Shown piece after piece: positions 36,155 to 46,258 of a stretch of DNA of 64,000 nucleotides; position 1 is the first letter of the stretch; each line of letters opens with the position of its first letter. Made by a program: the position numbers and the translations under genes. This DNA comes from Vulcanimicrobiota bacterium (GTDB taxonomy: Bacteria > Pseudomonadota > Gammaproteobacteria > Xanthomonadales > Rhodanobacteraceae), in contig CAJCJD010000246.1 of NCBI GenBank assembly GCA_903970555.1, positions 62,001-126,000 of the forward strand. Reading direction: 5' to 3'. Below the pieces are notes generated by a model that did no database searches, was not told where the DNA came from, and saw nothing but the letters and a program-made list of their open reading frames with translations.

Positions 36155-36862
36155 TCAAGATAACCACCATCGCGCAAAACTCTTTTCGACCCTGGCCACA
36201 CGACTCAACTCTTCCGCACTGACTACCAGTGCACGCAACCAGTCGCTTCCGAAATAAATGGACCAGCGCCTAGTCTCGGGACGACGTGTGTAGCCGACTT
36301 CATTAGGCGGAATACCCTTAGTTCGGCCATGCGCGCATTCGCGTCCCAATTGCACTTCGTCGTAGAGCAAATTCGCATAGCTGAATTGGCGAATGAACGA
36401 TCGCGGCACGTTCGGGCATATCGTGGTTATCTCGAACTCATCGGCATCCCGTTCGATTCCCAGCATGAAGTCGCACTCATCGGACTCACACCAACGCTCG
36501 CCTAATGCCTTTGCCTCCGGCACCCAGCCCTTTTCCAGAAGAAACGCTTTGAACAGTGGCACGCTGATCGTTTTTGTACCGAAGACGGGGTCGACATAAG
36601 CCACGAGCAATTCAACGAAACGCTGTCTATCCTTGTACTTTCCGGGCCAGAGTTCAGCAGCAAGCGCACCGATGATGCTTCCCACGATGAGTATGTGCGC
36701 ATCGTATTCACTCATGTCAGCGTCCTTTCCAAACCGCTCGATCAAGCCGAGCTTGCGAGTGACCCACTTCTCTCGCCAAGCCAGGTTGCTCGACTCTTGT
36801 ACGATGCTCAACGTGATCGCCTGCACCGTCGACCGCCTTGATTTCGGCTCAAGATCAATCAT
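36155..36862 (-). CDS. Hypothetical protein in the adhesin operon
   Basis: A 235-residue soluble protein with no signal peptide. The start at 36862 (MIDLEPKSRRSTVQAITLSI) has AAGG 8 nt upstream; the longer frame overlaps the OmpA gene. The first half is helical (AWREKWVTRKLGLIERFG, and HILIVGSIIGALAAELWPG). The middle has three Cys in an acidic stretch (RWCESDECDF), and the end is basic and aromatic (RRWSIYFGSDWLRALVVS). No family is recognised. It is 31 nt after the OmpA-like gene and 30 nt before the DUF4019 gene, so co-transcription is likely. Confidence 0.7.
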   Translation of the reverse strand: MIDLEPKSRRSTVQAITLSIVQESSNLAWREKWVTRKLGLIERFGKDADMSEYDAHILIVGSIIGALAAELWPGKYKDRQRFVELLVAYVDPVFGTKTISVPLFKAFLLEKGWVPEAKALGERWCESDECDFMLGIERDADEFEITTICPNVPRSFIRQFSYANLLYDEVQLGRECAHGRTKGIPPNEVGYTRRPETRRWSIYFGSDWLRALVVSAEELSRVARVEKSFARWWLS

Positions 36863-36893
36863 TGCCGCGCCTTTAAGTTGGCCGATGACCGCG

Positions 36894-37781
36894 TCACGTC
36901 GACGCATCTTTTGCCTGTGTACGCACCTGCACGACGACACGTCGATTGGGGGCAAGGCAGGTGATCAATGCATCCCTTGGCAAGGACGGGCATGTCGCGA
37001 CCGCATCCGATTTTCCGCGGCCTTCGGCAACGATCAGATCTTGCGGAACGCCTTTCGCAACCAGGTAAGTCATCACGGTGTATGCGCGTCGCTCGGACAG
37101 CGTGAAGTCGTAGTTGTCGCTGCCGAGACGATCGGAATAGCCGCGAATGCGGATGTCCTTGATGTGGCTTTGCTCAGCCATCAAGTTCTTGGCGAGCTTG
37201 TCGAGCTGAGCTTGCCCATCCTGGGTGATATCGCCGATCGACGAGCGATCGAACTTGAACATCGCATCGGTTGAAAGCGATACCTGCTGCTCGGGCGCCT
37301 GTGCTGTCGTCGGCGAGACGGGAGCCGCCATGTAGCGCGAGCACGCTTCCGGGTACCAGTAAAAACTTCGCGCGAGTTTGTGCTCGTCGAACAGTATCTT
37401 GAACTGGCATACGTCGGTGCGATCCGTTCCACCCTGTCGGAAGTTGAAAACGTAGTTCCACTCTCGTACGGCCCACACGCCCTCATCGAAGTGCGGATAG
37501 CCGATCAACGCGGCAATCTGCTGCTTGTTCATGCCATAACGAATCAACTGCAGTTCCGCAGGTTCCGGATATGTGCCGCCCTTGTGCATGGGCGTGACGC
37601 TATCGGGCGAAGGCCATACCAATCGCGATGCACTGGCGCCGTCTTTGGCCACTCCTTGACTTACATTCCCGCACCCTCCAATCAACGGAGCGCTTGCGAT
37701 GGCGAGGGCTGCCATTGCGACTGAAAGTGTTGGGAGCGCGTTGCGCACGGCCACCCGGGGTTTCGAGTTGAAGATGGTCAT
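36894..37781 (-). CDS. BamE/SmpA-OmpA fusion lipoprotein
   Basis: Outer-membrane lipoprotein of 295 residues. ATG 37781 with AGGGGA 6 nt upstream is preferred; ATG 37784 and GTG 37802 are alternatives, and the coding region overlaps or abuts the adhesin stop. A lipobox (LIGGC, Cys37) follows a signal peptide. An SmpA/OmlA (BamE-like) domain comes next (about 80-150; YGMNKQQIAALIGYPHFDEG), then a Pro/Ala linker and a C-terminal OmpA peptidoglycan-binding domain (about 175-290; IRGYSDRLGSDNYDFTLSER, with APNRRVVVQV). OmpA-type lipoproteins often follow trimeric autotransporter genes and may aid their assembly or anchor them to the cell wall. Confidence 0.92.
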   Translation of the reverse strand: MTIFNSKPRVAVRNALPTLSVAMAALAIASAPLIGGCGNVSQGVAKDGASASRLVWPSPDSVTPMHKGGTYPEPAELQLIRYGMNKQQIAALIGYPHFDEGVWAVREWNYVFNFRQGGTDRTDVCQFKILFDEHKLARSFYWYPEACSRYMAAPVSPTTAQAPEQQVSLSTDAMFKFDRSSIGDITQDGQAQLDKLAKNLMAEQSHIKDIRIRGYSDRLGSDNYDFTLSERRAYTVMTYLVAKGVPQDLIVAEGRGKSDAVATCPSLPRDALITCLAPNRRVVVQVRTQAKDAST

Positions 37782-37795
37782 CATTGGTCCCCTGC

Positions 37796-40700
37796 TCACC
37801 ACATCACCGCCGCACCGACGCTGAGGCCAGCGTCGCCGCGTGTGTCGTCGGTCAGATTGAGTTTGTAGACCCAGCGACCACTCTCCGACACGGTGGACAT
37901 GCCGACGGCGATACCGGTCTGGCCATGGAACGATCCCAATGCAACCGCCGCCGAATTCTGGTTCGGCTGATACGCCTGCGGCAGGCCGGCCATCGCCATG
38001 GCCGAAGCAACACCGGCGTTGGCGCGATTGCCGATCGTGTTGAGGTTTTGGTTGATGGTGTTGAACTTCTGATCGGTGTAGCTCTGCGCCCAGTTCTCCG
38101 CCGATTGCACGCCCGCGTTGAGCTGGCCGAGATTGACTGCATCACCGGGCGCCGTGCCATTGGCCACGTTGTGAATTTGCGCCGGCGTACTGCTGTTACC
38201 GACGGTGATGCTGCTGTAGTTGACGCTACCGTCGCTGTTTCGGTCGTATTGAACGGTGCCAGCAGTCGTGGCATCCAACTGGCTGACGTTTACCGCGTCC
38301 GTCGCTGCCGTGCCTGCGGCGACGTTGGTAATTTGCCGCGTGTTCCCAGCCGATCCCACCGAAACAGTATTGGCTTCATCGGCGACGGAACCTGTGCCGA
38401 TCGCCGTCGCATTGGCTGCTGTGGCTTGCGCATTCGCACCGATGGCCGTGCTGTTGCTGCCCGAAGCACTGCTACTGCTGCCGACTGCCACGCTGTTTCC
38501 ACCCGACGCGTTACTGGCATTGCCGTACGCCGCATCATTCGCATTCGATGCAGTGCTTGCATTGCCCGCAGCGATGCTGTTCGCACCCGCAGCGACAGCA
38601 GAAGGGCCCGCTGCTACGGCGTTGTTGCCCGTCGCCTGACTGGCCGCCGCGGTGGAATTGGCTTGGTAGTATTTCTGCGCACTACTGTTGCTGAGGTTAT
38701 TGACCGTGCTGCTCAAATTGCTGACGTTCTGGTTGGTCTGATAGAGCTGCGAACCATTCACCGCATCGGTACTGGTTGCACTGACTGTTCCAGCGGCGAC
38801 ATTGATGATCTGGCGCTGCTGCGTGGAGGAGCCCACCGACACCACATTCGCCTGGCCGCCATCGGTCGATCCCGCGCCGATAGCCACGGAGTTGCTGCCG
38901 GTAGATGTAGCTCCGGTACCAACGGTCGTGCTGTTCGTTCCGGATGCCGTGCTCGTATTGCCCACGGCAAGACTGCCATTGCCCGATGCCGTGGCGTTGG
39001 CGCCGCCCGCAGCCGAGTCCGTACCTGTTGCCGAAGGCGACTTACCCGCTTCGTCCGGGCTGACCTCGAATGCACCGCTCGTGCCGTTGGTGATATTGCT
39101 GACTTGCCCGCCAATGCCGTTGACGGCCTGATTGGTGGCATAGAGCTGCGATCCGTTCACCGCGTTCGTGCTTGTCGCACTGAGCTGGCCTGCCGCAACG
39201 TTGGTGATGGTGCGTTCTTTGCCTACGGACCCGACGCTTACCGTACTGGTTGGCGTCGTGCCGGCAAAGTTATAGGTGGTTCCGTTGATGGTCGCACTGG
39301 CCGTTCCCACGGCCGCCGCTGTTACCGAGTTTGCACCCAACGCCACGTCGTTAGCATTGGCGGCAACCGCGTTTGCACCGAGTGCCACACCGCCCGCTGC
39401 CTGCGCATTAGCGGTATCACCTAGTGCCACCGCACCATCTGCGGAAGCAGTACTGCTGTTGCCGAGCGCTACCGAGCCTTGTCCCGTTGCGCTGTTGGCG
39501 TTGCCAAGCGCAACCGCACCCTGGCCATTGGCGATGTTGTCATTGCCCATCGCCACGGCACCCGCGCCCGTTGCACTGTTCGGATCACCTATCGCTACAG
39601 CGCCGTTGCCCGAAGCCGTGTTGCCTACGCCGATCGAAACCGCCTGACCGCCTGTCGCTGTCGCTGCTTGACCGATCGCCACTGCACCGGCAGCGTTGGC
39701 GCTACTCATCGCACCAAGCGCGATGGCGTAGCCGGCCGTGGCCTGCGCACCTGTATTGATGTTGCCGCCGATAGCGATGGAATCCATGCCACTGGCCAGT
39801 GTCTTCTTGCCAATCGCTGTCGCATCATCGACCGGGCCCGCCACCGCACTTGCGCCGATGGCGATGCCGTTGGCACCGTTCGCCGTTGCGCTGTCTCCGC
39901 CCGCGAAGCTGCTCACGCCAAGCGCCTTAGCATTGGCACCCACTGCCGTGGCATTTGCGCTGGTGGCCTGGGCACTGTCACCGGCCGCCAATGAACTCGT
40001 CGCGGTGGCTTGCGTGTTGGCACCCAGCGCCGTGGCATTGATCCCGCTTGCAGCCGCGCTGTCGCCGAGGGCTGCGCTGCTTGTCGCTGTAGCCTGCGTG
40101 TTTGTACCTATCGCTGAAGCATTGATACCACTTGCATCTGCCAGGTCACCCAACGCTGTGCTGCTTGTTGCCGTAGCTTGGGTATTCACCCCAAGAGCAA
40201 CGCTATCGGCGCTACTGGACACTGCCGTGTTTCCTAGGGCGACCGAGTTGTTGCCTGCCGAACTCGCCCCATAACCTACAGCTACGCTGCCAGAGCCGGC
40301 CGAGCTGGCATTTACGCCGGCAGCCAGCGAGCCGCTGCCAGAAGCGCCGTTATTGGCGTAATTGCCACCCTGCGTGCCGCCGTCGTTGACGCTGTAGTAG
40401 TGCGTCTGGCCTGTTGTGACTGTACCGGTCAAATTGTTGATGGCCTGGTCCGTGGCATACAGCTGGCTGCCGTTCACTGCATCCGTGCTCGTCGCGCTGA
40501 CCTGGCCTGCCGCCACGTTAGTGATCTGACGCTCGTGACCGGCTACGCCAACGCTCACAACGCCGGCCGGTGTTGCGCCGGCATAGTTGTAAGTTGTGCC
40601 GTTAATCGTGCCACTCGCTGTGGGCACCGCTGCCGCGGCTACCGTCGAACCTTGACCCAATGCCACGTTGGACCCACTCAGCCCGGTGGCAATGCTCGCA

Positions 40701-43700
40701 CCCTGACCCACTACCGTCGCATCGGCGTTGCCGTTGTCGGTAGCTTGGTTACCTACCACCGTGGAGGCAGCACCCGTGGCCGATGCACCGAAACCGCCCG
40801 CCGATGCATTCGCTCCCGAGGACACCGGCTGCGTCGTGGTGGCGGAGTTGTCCGACACGAACGGGCCGATTTTGCCGTTAGTGAGGTTGTTGATCGACGT
40901 CGTGTTGTTGGCGATGTTGGTGGTGTTGGTCGCCACTTGTTGATTCGTTGCATAGAGCTGCGAGCCGTTCACTGCATCCGTGCTGGTACTGCTTAAATTC
41001 CCTGGTGACACATTCGTCAGCGCAACCGTGCTCGTATCGCCCGCGCCGCCCAGCGTTACGCTGGTTTTGCCGACGTTGTCGTACTGCACGGCATTGCTGC
41101 TGGTCGTGCTTATCTCCGTGCCGAGGCTGTCTACCGCCTGGTTGGTCGCGTACAGCTCCGAACCATTCACCGCGTCCGTGCTTGTCGCGCTGATCCGACC
41201 TGCCGCTACATGAGTGATGGTACGTTCGCTGCCGGCCACACCCACGCTAACCGTGCTCGTTGGATTCGTACCAGCGAAGTTGTAGGTGGTGCCGCTGATG
41301 GTGGTGTTCGGCGTAGCAACGGCCGTTGCCGTCGTCGACCCGGCACCGAGTGCCACGTCATTAGCATCATTTGCGATCGCGCCCGCACCAAGGGCAACAC
41401 CTGATGTCGCTGCACTGACCACCGAAGACGATCCACCGATGGCAATGCCGTTGGCAGATGCCGCCGTCGCACCGCCCGAGAGCGACGACCCGGTGCCATT
41501 GCCGCCAAGTGCAATCGAGCCCTGTCCCGAGGCGGTAGCGATACGGCCGATGGCGTTGCTATCAGCGCCGCTTGCATTCGCCAACTCACCCACGGCGGTA
41601 CCTGCTACACCTGTGACGGTGGCACCGGTGCCCACAGCTAGACCGCTGGCACCGCTCACGCTGGCGTTATAGCCAAACGCCGCACCTTCAGATGCCGTGG
41701 TAACCGTGTCCGTACCAAATGCCATGCTCGCAAGCGCGCCCGCCGAAGCCCCGTTACCGACGGCCACCGACTGATCACCTAAGGTCTGTGCGGCCGAACC
41801 GATTGCCACACTTCCGGATCCATTGGCGACCGCTTGTTGCCCAAGCGCCACATTCCCTATGACGGTTCCTTGCGGCGCAACAGCAATGGTGCTGCTGTTG
41901 GCCGAGGCTGCAGAGCCAATTGCTATGTCGCCCGTGTTTGTTGTCGCTGCGCCATTACCTTGCGCAATATCGTTCTGTGCATTGGCGGTAGCCGTGTTAC
42001 CGATAGCAATAGCGTTGTCGGCATTGGCCATAGCACTAGTGCCAACGGCAACGGTGTTATTAACCGACAACGGCGTTCCGGACACACCGTTGCCGGCAAA
42101 AGAGCCCAAGGCGACGTTGCCCGACCCGGTAACAAAATTGCCAGAGGCAATGCCAGCGGCAAGATTCTCATTACCCGTTAGGTTATTACCTGTATTCGAG
42201 CCAAGAGCGGTGTTGGCTGTCCCGGTGAGCACGCTCCCCGCATCGGTACCGAAACCCGTGTTGTAAGCACCTACAACATTGCTACCAGTACGTACGCCCA
42301 GCGCATTGTTATCGTAACCATTGACGTTTTGGCCGGCGTAACTGCCTATTCCGACGTTATCGACATTTCCTGAGGCGCCCGTCGCACCAGTGCCTGCATC
42401 TGTGCCAATGTAGACATCGCGATCGTATTGCGCGGTAGCGCCGTCGCCGATCGCTATGCCGTCGTTTCCTATCGCGGCCGCGTTCACGCCGGCTGCAAGA
42501 GCGTTGCTTCCGGTGGCGCCGTTGTTGTTGTAGTTGCTGCCCTGCGTGCCGCCATCGTTGACGCTGTAGTAGTGCGTCGTCGCCGCTGCCAACGCCGAGC
42601 CTACGTCGTTGTAGGTGTTGCCATTGATCGTATAGCTCGGCGCGCTGATCGCACCCGTGCTGGTGTTGTAGGTCGAGCCACCGCCCAGGTTGCTGGCAAC
42701 GCTGCTGCCCAGGTTCGTCACCTGGCTGCTCACGTTCGTGATCGCCGTATTCGTGGCGTAGAGCTGGCTGCCGTTCACGGCATTCGTGCTGGTACTGCTC
42801 AGTGTCCCTGGCGCTACGTTGTTCAAAGCGACGGTGCTGGTATCGCCCACACCACCCAACGTCACGCTGGTTTTGCCGGCGTTGTCGTACTGCACGGCGT
42901 TGCCGCCCATCGAGCCGATCTCTGTGCCCAAAGCGCCGACTGCCTGGTTGGTGGCATATAGCTCCGAACCGTTCACTGCATCCGTGCTGGTCGCACTGAT
43001 GCGCCCTGCCGCCACATTGGTGAGGGTGCGCTCGCTGCCCGACGCGCCCACACTCACGGTGCTGCTCGGCGTCGTGCCTGCGAAGTTATAAGCGGTGCCG
43101 TTGATCGTCGTTCCGGTGGTCGCAACGACGGTCGCTGTCGTCGAACCCGAACCCAGCGCTACGTCACCCACATTCGCAGAAGCCGTAGCTCCGTTGCCGA
43201 TCGACACGGCATTGGTCGTGCCTGCTGTCGCGCCTGAGCCTAGCGCCACACCATCGGCCGCCTTTGCGTTGGCCGTGTCGCCCAGCGCCAAACCACCAGC
43301 TGCCGATACCGCACTGTTATTGCCCAATGCCACCGAACCTTGACCGGTCGCTGTGTTGGTATTGCCCAACGCCACGGCGCCCTGGCCGTTGGCGGTGTTG
43401 CTGTTACCTGTCGCTACCGCACCGGTCCCCGTGGCGCTGTTCGGGTCGCCTATCGCCACCGCACCATTGCCGGATGCGGTATTGCCCACACCAATGGATA
43501 CTGCTTTTCCGCCGGTCGCTTTAGCCGTCTGGCCAATGGCTACCGCTCCGGCAGAATTAGCTGTCGCACCCGTGCCTTCGGCGATAGAGTTGCCGCCTGT
43601 CGCTTGCGCGCCATTGCCAACTGCGATGTCATTGATGATCGATGACGCACTACCGGATACGCCGGCGATCGCACTCTGGCCTTCGGCCAACGAACTGTTG

Positions 43701-46258
43701 CCGTAAGCATCGCTTTGCGCGCCGATGGCGACGCTATTAGTACCCGATGCAGTCGCGCCTGCTGTTGCGTTGCCACCGATTGCCGTGGCGCCAACCGCAG
43801 AGGCCACAGCGGATGGACCGATCGCCGAGGCGTCCGCAGCGGAAGCCTTGGCGTTGTAGCCGATCGCTTGCGACTGGCCGCCCGTGGCCGATGTCTGGTT
43901 GCCGATCGCCGTATCGTTGGCCACCGTGGCGGAGCCCGAAACACCCGCTACTGCGGCCTCGCCAAGCGCTACCGAACCCGTGTTGTAAGCGTTTACCTCA
44001 TAACCGATCGCAATCGCCGATTGACCCGCCGAATTGGCGGATTGGCCGATGGCGGTGGATTCGTTTCCGGTCGCCGTTACACCAGCCGCGAAGGCATGTC
44101 CGCCGATACCAATGGCATCGGTCCCGGTGGCTGTGGCGTTATCGCCAATCGCGGTCTGCGATCCTGCACCCGTCGCGTTGGCGCTCGTACCTATGGCGAC
44201 AGGTGAGCTGCCAACCGCAGATGTAGAAACTGATCTCGCGAGAGATCCGATCGAAACACCTTCGGTCGTTCCACCAGCGGAATTAATAGTCTGAGCCCCG
44301 CTGCCAATGGCCACGGGCGCCTCACCGTCATTGCCCGCGGGCGCTATAGAGCTGGCGTTTGCGCCATAGCCAATAGCGACGGCACTTTGTGCCATGCCTA
44401 GGCTCGGCGATGAAGAATTTGCTGATGCCTGCGCACCTATTGCAATGTCCGTCGGCGCATTCGCTGTGGCGAGATAACCCTCTGCCAAGGTCTCTATCCC
44501 TTTGCCTTGCGCCTGCTGACCAATCGCTACCGATGAGCTGCCTGACGCACTAGCACTCACACCCGCTGCCAGTCCGTTCTGACCCGTGGCGCCGGCATTG
44601 TTGTAGTTGGTATCCGAAGCAGTGTTTGCCGAGTTGACGCTGTAGTCGTGCGTATCGACCGCCGACAATGCCGCGCCCACGTTGTTGTAAGTGCTGCCGT
44701 TGATCGTATAACTCGGCGCACTGACGGTGCCCGTGCTGCTGTTGTAGGTGGAACCGCCACCCAGGTTGCTCGCGGTGCTGCTGCCCAAGTTATTCAGCGA
44801 TGTGCCCACGGCGTACAACTGCGAGCCGTTTACTGCATCCGTGCTGGTTGCCGTGATCGATGCGGCAGCCACGTTCTGAATTTGCCGATCCGCACCGGAA
44901 GCACCGACCGACACCACGCCTGTCGTATCCGATGTGCCTGCAGCTGTGCCGCCGTTGATGGTGTAGGGACCTGTCGACGGCGATGTCGTTGTCGAGTTCT
45001 GTCCCAGTGCTACATCACCCGCATTGGTCGCTGTTGCACCGGAGCCGAGCGCCACACCATCGATAGCCTTTGCATTGGCCGTATCGCCCAACGCCAAGCC
45101 ACCGGCCGCCGACGCCGCACTACTGTTGCCCAGCGCCACCGAACCCTGACCGATTGCGCTATTGGAATTGCCGATCGCTACCGCGCCATTGGCGGCCGTA
45201 GTGCCCGCCGCGTTGCCAGCAGCGATGTCATTGGCGCCGGTGGCGACAGCACCCGTACCGTTCGCCGTATTGGGATCGCCAATGGCCACCGCACCGTTGC
45301 CGGTAGCGGTTTGCTTCATGCCGATGGCCACGGCACCGCCAGCCGATGAGCCGGCATTGGCCGTCGTGTTCGACGAACCGATTGCCACGTTCTGCCCGGT
45401 CGCGCCACTGGAAATCCCGTCGCCTTCGGCAATTCCGTAGGCACCGTTCACCGTGGCGCCACGCCCGACCGCAATGCCCGATGTCCCCGCAGCAACGACG
45501 CTGGATTGACCACCAATGGCTATCGCATTTGTTGCTGCCGAATTTGCGGCAGCTGTTGCGTTACTGCCGATTGCCACCGCTCCCGCCGCACTGGCAGTTG
45601 CACTGGAACCCGCAGCTAACGCGTAGGCAGCCGTCGCCTGACTGCTCACACCAAATGCCGTTGCACCTGTCGCCGATGCGGTGGTGCCGTTGTTGCCGAT
45701 GGCAAGCGTATTCAAGCCGCTGGCTGTGGTTTGTCCGCCGACCGCAGTGGAGTCTTGGCCGGTCGCCTTCGCCTGAGTTCCAAGCGCCAACGAGTCTCCA
45801 CCATTCGTTGGCGACGACGCTACAGAGCCGATGCCTATCGCAATGGCGCTTCCCGCGCTTATCGTCGCGGCCGACGCGTTGTTACCGATCGCGATACTGC
45901 CGGACGCGGTGCCCCCGCTACTTAAGCTGGAGCCTGCTGATGCACCGGTGCCTAACGCAATTGCATTGGTTCCGGTGGATTTTGAATTCTGACCGACCGC
46001 GACACTGTTGGTGCCCGTCGCATTGCCTCCACCTGCCGAGTACTGAGCACTCGCAGGCATTGCGCCGAAAAATCCGCAAGATAGAAGAATGGCTACGCAT
46101 AGTGGCCGGTGAGTCACATGCCGCAAGCGAGCGTGTGATAACGCGAGCGTCAAAGAGGTGCTATGGGTGACACCGCCTTGCGGTTGGTGAGCCAGCTCCG
46201 AGGCCACCGTCAACTGACCGAGCGATTTATTCCAGACTTTGCTGTAGATCTTGTTCAC
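37796..46258 (-). CDS. Giant trimeric autotransporter adhesin (YadA-like)
   Basis: A 2,820-residue type Vc surface adhesin. It starts at a GTG (46258) with AGGGGG 7 nt upstream. The N terminus is an extended signal peptide (ESPR: MNKIYSKVWNKSLGQLTVAS), cleaved near residue 72 (PASA). The passenger alternates YadA-head repeats of the AIAIG/AVAIG type with stalk connectors; eight copies of a TDAVNGSQLY-type motif are visible, plus degenerate ones near the end. A left-handed coiled coil (AENWAQSYTDQKFNTINQNL) leads into the four-strand YadA anchor (FHGQTGIAVGMSTVSESGRW) ending in Trp. It mediates attachment or aggregation. The downstream BamE/OmpA lipoprotein gene is coupled to it. Confidence 0.96.
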   Translation of the reverse strand: MNKIYSKVWNKSLGQLTVASELAHQPQGGVTHSTSLTLALSHARLRHVTHRPLCVAILLSCGFFGAMPASAQYSAGGGNATGTNSVAVGQNSKSTGTNAIALGTGASAGSSLSSGGTASGSIAIGNNASAATISAGSAIAIGIGSVASSPTNGGDSLALGTQAKATGQDSTAVGGQTTASGLNTLAIGNNGTTASATGATAFGVSSQATAAYALAAGSSATASAAGAVAIGSNATAAANSAATNAIAIGGQSSVVAAGTSGIAVGRGATVNGAYGIAEGDGISSGATGQNVAIGSSNTTANAGSSAGGAVAIGMKQTATGNGAVAIGDPNTANGTGAVATGANDIAAGNAAGTTAANGAVAIGNSNSAIGQGSVALGNSSAASAAGGLALGDTANAKAIDGVALGSGATATNAGDVALGQNSTTTSPSTGPYTINGGTAAGTSDTTGVVSVGASGADRQIQNVAAASITATSTDAVNGSQLYAVGTSLNNLGSSTASNLGGGSTYNSSTGTVSAPSYTINGSTYNNVGAALSAVDTHDYSVNSANTASDTNYNNAGATGQNGLAAGVSASASGSSSVAIGQQAQGKGIETLAEGYLATANAPTDIAIGAQASANSSSPSLGMAQSAVAIGYGANASSIAPAGNDGEAPVAIGSGAQTINSAGGTTEGVSIGSLARSVSTSAVGSSPVAIGTSANATGAGSQTAIGDNATATGTDAIGIGGHAFAAGVTATGNESTAIGQSANSAGQSAIAIGYEVNAYNTGSVALGEAAVAGVSGSATVANDTAIGNQTSATGGQSQAIGYNAKASAADASAIGPSAVASAVGATAIGGNATAGATASGTNSVAIGAQSDAYGNSSLAEGQSAIAGVSGSASSIINDIAVGNGAQATGGNSIAEGTGATANSAGAVAIGQTAKATGGKAVSIGVGNTASGNGAVAIGDPNSATGTGAVATGNSNTANGQGAVALGNTNTATGQGSVALGNNSAVSAAGGLALGDTANAKAADGVALGSGATAGTTNAVSIGNGATASANVGDVALGSGSTTATVVATTGTTINGTAYNFAGTTPSSTVSVGASGSERTLTNVAAGRISATSTDAVNGSELYATNQAVGALGTEIGSMGGNAVQYDNAGKTSVTLGGVGDTSTVALNNVAPGTLSSTSTNAVNGSQLYATNTAITNVSSQVTNLGSSVASNLGGGSTYNTSTGAISAPSYTINGNTYNDVGSALAAATTHYYSVNDGGTQGSNYNNNGATGSNALAAGVNAAAIGNDGIAIGDGATAQYDRDVYIGTDAGTGATGASGNVDNVGIGSYAGQNVNGYDNNALGVRTGSNVVGAYNTGFGTDAGSVLTGTANTALGSNTGNNLTGNENLAAGIASGNFVTGSGNVALGSFAGNGVSGTPLSVNNTVAVGTSAMANADNAIAIGNTATANAQNDIAQGNGAATTNTGDIAIGSAASANSSTIAVAPQGTVIGNVALGQQAVANGSGSVAIGSAAQTLGDQSVAVGNGASAGALASMAFGTDTVTTASEGAAFGYNASVSGASGLAVGTGATVTGVAGTAVGELANASGADSNAIGRIATASGQGSIALGGNGTGSSLSGGATAASANGIAIGGSSSVVSAATSGVALGAGAIANDANDVALGAGSTTATAVATPNTTISGTTYNFAGTNPTSTVSVGVAGSERTITHVAAGRISATSTDAVNGSELYATNQAVDSLGTEISTTSSNAVQYDNVGKTSVTLGGAGDTSTVALTNVSPGNLSSTSTDAVNGSQLYATNQQVATNTTNIANNTTSINNLTNGKIGPFVSDNSATTTQPVSSGANASAGGFGASATGAASTVVGNQATDNGNADATVVGQGASIATGLSGSNVALGQGSTVAAAAVPTASGTINGTTYNYAGATPAGVVSVGVAGHERQITNVAAGQVSATSTDAVNGSQLYATDQAINNLTGTVTTGQTHYYSVNDGGTQGGNYANNGASGSGSLAAGVNASSAGSGSVAVGYGASSAGNNSVALGNTAVSSSADSVALGVNTQATATSSTALGDLADASGINASAIGTNTQATATSSAALGDSAAASGINATALGANTQATATSSLAAGDSAQATSANATAVGANAKALGVSSFAGGDSATANGANGIAIGASAVAGPVDDATAIGKKTLASGMDSIAIGGNINTGAQATAGYAIALGAMSSANAAGAVAIGQAATATGGQAVSIGVGNTASGNGAVAIGDPNSATGAGAVAMGNDNIANGQGAVALGNANSATGQGSVALGNSSTASADGAVALGDTANAQAAGGVALGANAVAANANDVALGANSVTAAAVGTASATINGTTYNFAGTTPTSTVSVGSVGKERTITNVAAGQLSATSTNAVNGSQLYATNQAVNGIGGQVSNITNGTSGAFEVSPDEAGKSPSATGTDSAAGGANATASGNGSLAVGNTSTASGTNSTTVGTGATSTGSNSVAIGAGSTDGGQANVVSVGSSTQQRQIINVAAGTVSATSTDAVNGSQLYQTNQNVSNLSSTVNNLSNSSAQKYYQANSTAAASQATGNNAVAAGPSAVAAGANSIAAGNASTASNANDAAYGNASNASGGNSVAVGSSSSASGSNSTAIGANAQATAANATAIGTGSVADEANTVSVGSAGNTRQITNVAAGTAATDAVNVSQLDATTAGTVQYDRNSDGSVNYSSITVGNSSTPAQIHNVANGTAPGDAVNLGQLNAGVQSAENWAQSYTDQKFNTINQNLNTIGNRANAGVASAMAMAGLPQAYQPNQNSAAVALGSFHGQTGIAVGMSTVSESGRWVYKLNLTDDTRGDAGLSVGAAVMW
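38700..45950 (-). repeat. Internal repeat array of the adhesin gene
   Basis: The DNA is built from many near-repeated units encoding 7-residue head motifs and larger blocks. A block beginning with a (H/K)(D/Y)Y(S/Q)(V/A)N-type motif recurs four times, and a GQGAVALGN-type segment at least three times. This makes the region prone to recombination, length variation and assembly collapse. Confidence 0.75.

Noticed and set aside
37784-39424. 546-codon plus-strand frame opposite the adhesin anchor region
   Set aside because: Antisense shadow of the repetitive adhesin gene; low-complexity Arg/Cys-rich product without domains.
38700-45950. Regular short repeats that could suggest a CRISPR-like or satellite array
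   Set aside because: The repeats are in frame, encode YadA head and stalk motifs, and have no uniform spacer structure.
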